The notes beneath the pieces are model-generated. The model saw nothing but the letters and a program-made list of their open reading frames with translations. It did not search any database and was not told where the DNA came from. DNA of 64,000 nucleotides from Streptomyces alfalfae (GTDB lineage: Bacteria; Actinomycetota; Actinomycetes; Streptomycetales; Streptomycetaceae), in NCBI RefSeq assembly GCF_004127445.1, contig NZ_QEXM01000013.1:105417-169416 (forward strand). The letters are read 5' to 3'. The position numbers were made by a program, and so were the translations under genes. Positions 61,175 through 64,000 of the stretch are shown piece after piece. How positions within the stretch are numbered: the first letter of the stretch is position 1; every line of letters starts with the position of its first letter.

Positions 61175-61316
61175 GTGGATTTCCCCCTCCAGTTCGGTAG
61201 GGCGCTCCCCTCGCACCGGCTGTTGCACATGGCCGTCCAGCCTGACAGGAAACATCCCTTGAGCAGCTAAAACACCGGACAGGGGATATGGAACAACCCG
61301 TCCGCTTGAGGAGCCT

Positions 61317-61697
61317 ATGCGGGAGAAGTGTGCGAAGGAGACCGTTCCGCAGACAGTGACCACATCTGATCACAACGACCTGAACCGCCCTCTTGAAACC
61401 AGAGTCACGGTTGTGCCATCGGGAGACCGCTTCAAATGCGGGAAGAGCAGGGCCGCCCACTCCGTCCGGTTGTTCCGAAGCGCGCTGTATAGCGAGGACA
61501 CGCACGTGGGACGCGGGACGTCCAGTGACGTCCTGGCCGTGCTCGCGCTCGGCAAGGCCGTCCCCCCGCGACGTCGAGAACGGGCGGGCCGCCTTATCCG
61601 GGAGCTCGGCGTTCCCAAGCTGGGCGCGGGCCGGGCAAGGCCGATGACGGTCACGCTGATCTGTCTCATCGAAGGTGGGCTGCAGGCGCGCGACTAG
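61317..61697 (+). pseudogene. Hypothetical gene cut by an insertion sequence
   Basis: The frame begins near 61317 and stops at the TAG of the CTAG target duplication (61694-61697), directly at the IS end. Text near the end (TSSDVLAVLALGKAV, RERAGRLIRELGVPKLG) is protein-like, but I recognise no family. The original 3' end has been displaced by the IS pair. Confidence 0.45.
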
Positions 61698-62594
61698 GCG
61701 GTTTCGTTTGGATCAGCGGGCGGACCAGAGGAAGATGCCCGCGATGTGAAGTCCGGCGAGGTAGACGGTCGCGGTTTTCTCGTAGCGGGTGGCGATGCCG
61801 CGCCACTGCTTCAGGCGGTTGATGCACCGCTCGACGGTGTTGCGCTGTTTGTACGCTTCACGGTCGAAGGCCGGTGGTCTGCCGCCCGTCTGTCCGCGCT
61901 GGCGCCGGTTGGCCTGCTGGTCGGCCCGTTCTGGGATCACCGCGCGGATGCCGCGTCGGCGCAGGTGGTCGCGGATCGCGCGGGAGGAGTACGCCTTGTC
62001 GGCCAGGACCAGGTCCGGCCTGGTGCGGGGCCGTCCTCGTCGGCGGGGAACGCGCAGGCGGGCCATGACGTCGGTGAAGGCGGGTGCGTCTCCGGCCTGA
62101 CCGGCGGTGAGGACGAACGCCAGCGGCCGGCACCGGCCGTCGGCCGCGAGGTGGATCTTCGTGGTCAGTCCGCCGCGGGACCGGCCGATGGCGTGGTCTT
62201 CCGGCTCGCCGGCCGGGGCCCCTTTTTGCGGGCCCCGGCCGCGTGCTGGTGAGCGCGCACGATGGTGGAGTCGACGGAGACGGCCCAGCTGACGTCTTCG
62301 TCCGCGTCGGCCTGAGCCACCAGGGCGGTGAACACCCGCTCCCACGTGCCGTCGACGGCCCACATCCGCAGTCGGTTGTAGACGCCGCGCCAGTTGCCGT
62401 ACTTCTCCGGCAGATGCACCCACTGGGTACCGGTCTGGAACTTGAAGGCGAGCGCGTCGATCACCTCACGATGGTCACGCCAGCGGCCACCCCGCCTCGG
62501 CGTCCGGTCCGGGAGCAACGGCTCGATCCGCGCCCACTGCGCATCAGTGAACGGCACACCCGGACCAACGACCGACTGATCCAAACGAAACGCC
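61698..62594 (-). mobile_element. IS5-family (IS427-group) insertion sequence, apparently complete
   Basis: Ends GCGGTTTCGTTTGGATCAG and its near-complement CTGATCCAAACGAAACGCC are 19-bp inverted repeats with two mismatches. CTAG flanks both sides as the 4-bp target duplication. The transposase is in two overlapping frames. Confidence 0.88.
61713..62584 (-). CDS. IS5/IS427-type transposase in two overlapping frames
   Basis: The first frame (62584-62165) opens VPFTDAQWARIEPLLPDR and carries the first Asp in VSVDSTIVRAHQHAAGA. The second frame (to 61713) carries GGLTTKIHLAADG, LADKAYSSRAIRDHL (second Asp) and RNTVERCINRLKQWRGIATRYEK (Glu). In this IS group a programmed frameshift near the overlap, about 62165-62240, makes the full transposase. 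It looks intact on that basis. Confidence 0.88.
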
Positions 62595-62598
62595 CTAG

Positions 62599-63996
62599 TA
62601 CTGCAACGGTGCTTGCCGTGACTGGTGGCCAGGTCAGGGGATGTGTCCGCGTTGTTTGTAGTGACTGGTGCGGGCCTGGTGCTGTCGTCGTCGGCGCCAG
62701 GTCGACCAGTGCAGGATGTGCTCGACGGGTGTGGGCCGGCGGTTGGTGAGGCGGGTGATCAGCCGTCGTACCTCGGCGAGGCTGAGGTGGATGAGCTGGG
62801 AGGATCCGTTTCTGCTTTCCCTGCGTCCAGCTCTCGGGCTCGCAGGACGGTCAGGCAGGCACGGGCGGCCATGGCGAGGGTGATGTGGCGGTGCCACCCG
62901 GGATAGCGGCGGACTTGGTAGTCATCCAGTCCGCATTCCTGCTTGGCGCTCTGGAAGCACTCCTCGATGGCCCACCGGCTGCCCGCGATGCGGATCAGGT
63001 CATCCAGCGTGGTTCCGGCGGGGCAGTAGGCGATGTAGTAGGAGATCTCCTGCGGTCGGGCGATGCTGCGGCGGGCGATCACCCAGTGGCGGCGGTCGGG
63101 CCGGTGCCACGGTCGCACCTCGACGCGTGCCCAGTCATAGATTCGCAGGCCGTGAGCCCCGTTGCCGCAGGAACGACGTTTCCATTTCTGCCGGGCAAGG
63201 CCGTTGAACAGGTCGTGGACGGGATGGTCGATGGCCCAGCGGGTGACCACGGTGTCGTGCCGGGTGGTCGCCATGACGTGGAAGACGTCCGCCCGCTCCA
63301 GCTCGGAGCGCCAACCTTTGCTGAACCCGTAGGCGGCATCCGCGGTCACCCACCGAAACGGGATCTTGTCCGCGATCGCGCGGCGGACCATCGCCTTGGC
63401 CATGGCCACCTTGGTCTCGAAGGCGACCTCGTCGCCGATGCCGGCCCCGTGGCATCTTTCGCGGTCGTCGGTCCAGGAGGTGGGCAGATACAGACGCCGG
63501 TCGATCAGCGTCCGCCCGCGGTCGGTGGCATAGGCGAGGAAGACGCCGACCTGGCAGTTCTCCGTTCGCCCGGCGGTTCCGGAGTACTGCCGCTGCACCC
63601 CTGCCGACTGCGTGCCCTTCTTCAGGAAGCCCGTGTCGTCCACGACCAGGACGGCGCCGGGGTCGCCGAGGTTGTCGACCACGTACTGACGCACATCGTC
63701 GAGCACCTCGTCAGCGTCCCAATCGATCCGGTTCAGCATCCGGTGGATGCGGTCCGGGCCTGCGTGGCCGGCTTCTTCCGCCAGCGTCCAGCCGTTTTTC
63801 CGCTGCAGCGGAGCGATCAGGCCCCGCATATAAGCCAGTGCGGACTCCCGCGGCTCCGACCTGCTGAAACGGTGCACGAACCGCCCATGCACAGCTTCCA
63901 GTTCGCCCGCCCACAACCTGACATCAGCAAGGTCCCCACCCATAACCACACCAACGACCAACCTGGCCACCAGTCACGGCAAGCACCGTTGCAGTA
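62599..63996 (-). mobile_element. IS701-family insertion sequence with 36-bp perfect terminal repeats
   Basis: TACTGCAACGGTGCTTGCCG begins a 36-bp repeat (62599-62634) that is found perfectly inverted at 63961-63996. CTAG lies on both outer sides (62595-62598 and 63997-64000). The element shares its left CTAG with the IS5-type element, so the two are in tandem. Confidence 0.9.
62634..63943 (-). pseudogene. IS701-family transposase with a C-terminal frameshift
   Basis: From the ATG at 63943 the frame gives VLVVDDTGFLKKGTQSAGVQRQYSGTAGRTENCQVGV (read in parts), WVTADAAYGFSKGWR and GSRWAIEECFQSAKQECGLD, all DDE motifs of the IS701 family, and stops at 62759. The family's expected tail (SSQLIHLSLAEVRRLITRLTN, WSTWRRRRQHQARTSHY) lies in another frame down to 62634. 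So one indel near 62800-62830 truncates the last 45-50 residues. The catalytic domain is intact, and activity is uncertain. Confidence 0.85.
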
Positions 63997-64000
63997 CTAG

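Noticed and set aside
1..64000. Linear-replicon telomere
   Set aside because: Neither end of the window shows the dense set of terminal palindromes of Streptomyces telomeres; the right end is an IS target duplication.
1..64000. tRNA, rRNA or attachment-site core
   Set aside because: No cloverleaf-like sequence or rRNA text was noticed while reading; a dedicated tRNA search would be needed to exclude a short att core.

Overview
The window is high-GC actinobacterial DNA, almost certainly Streptomyces. The coding bias is extreme GC3, GTG/TTG starts are common, and the regulators are of the AfsA, ArpA-type TetR, SARP and StrR types. It has two halves: a gamma-butyrolactone-controlled secondary-metabolite cluster (1 to about 37 kb) and an IS-riddled, decaying accessory region (about 37 to 64 kb) of the kind found on Streptomyces chromosome arms or linear plasmids.

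Cluster borders and control (1-8.3 kb and 26.8-37 kb). Matching signalling cassettes bracket the biosynthetic genes. On the left are an AfsA-like butyrolactone synthase running off the edge and two butyrolactone-receptor-like TetR genes. On the right are two more receptor-like genes, each pairing with one on the left, and a complete AfsA-like gene. Palindromic receptor sites (ARE-like) of three sequence classes lie in front of the paired genes; the two afsA sites sit at exactly the same distance (65 nt) from their start codons. The inner layer of regulators is a StrR/ParB-like activator, two SARPs (one with an NB-ARC domain) and an orphan response regulator without a phosphoacceptor Asp. Three StrR-type boxes are visible: inside the strR-like gene, upstream of SARP1, and upstream of the first biosynthetic operon.

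Biosynthesis (8.5-26.3 kb). Two operons converge on a strong terminator at 16.2 kb. The plus-strand genes are an acyl-CoA carboxylase beta subunit, two KAS III-type proteins (one with a rearranged catalytic triad), an aldo/keto reductase, an HSL-type hydrolase and a fatty acyl-AMP ligase. The minus-strand genes, in transcription order, are a transglutaminase-like protein, an AurF/CmlI-like di-iron N-oxygenase, a carrier protein, a seryl-tRNA-synthetase-like amino acid:carrier-protein ligase, a nitronate-monooxygenase-like flavoprotein, an alpha/beta hydrolase, a second carrier protein, a phosphopantetheinyl transferase, an amino-acid permease, a group II PLP decarboxylase and a SyrB2-like non-haem iron halogenase with the diagnostic His-x-Ala motif. 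No PKS or NRPS module is present. The gene set suggests that an amino acid is loaded on a free-standing carrier protein by a tRNA-synthetase paralogue, then N-oxygenated and/or chlorinated there, and joined to an amine or acyl partner. The product is unknown to me. A DHA2-family exporter with a divergent TetR repressor probably gives export or resistance. Right-hand tailoring genes are a P450, an NmrA-like reductase, an FAD monooxygenase and a second P450 with its ferredoxin.

Accessory region (37-64 kb). Remnants of IS21, IS5, Tn3, ISL3, IS256 and IS481 elements, one nearly complete IS3 element and two tandem elements (IS5 and IS701 type) sharing a CTAG target surround a large secreted YD/RHS-repeat protein with a translationally coupled putative immunity gene, a second DHA2 exporter with MarR, a DUF4259 gene, a GNAT acetyltransferase, a STAS protein, a cysteine-dioxygenase-like cupin behind a 22-bp perfect hairpin, a beta-propeller-like protein and several hypotheticals. 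No rRNA, tRNA or CRISPR was seen.
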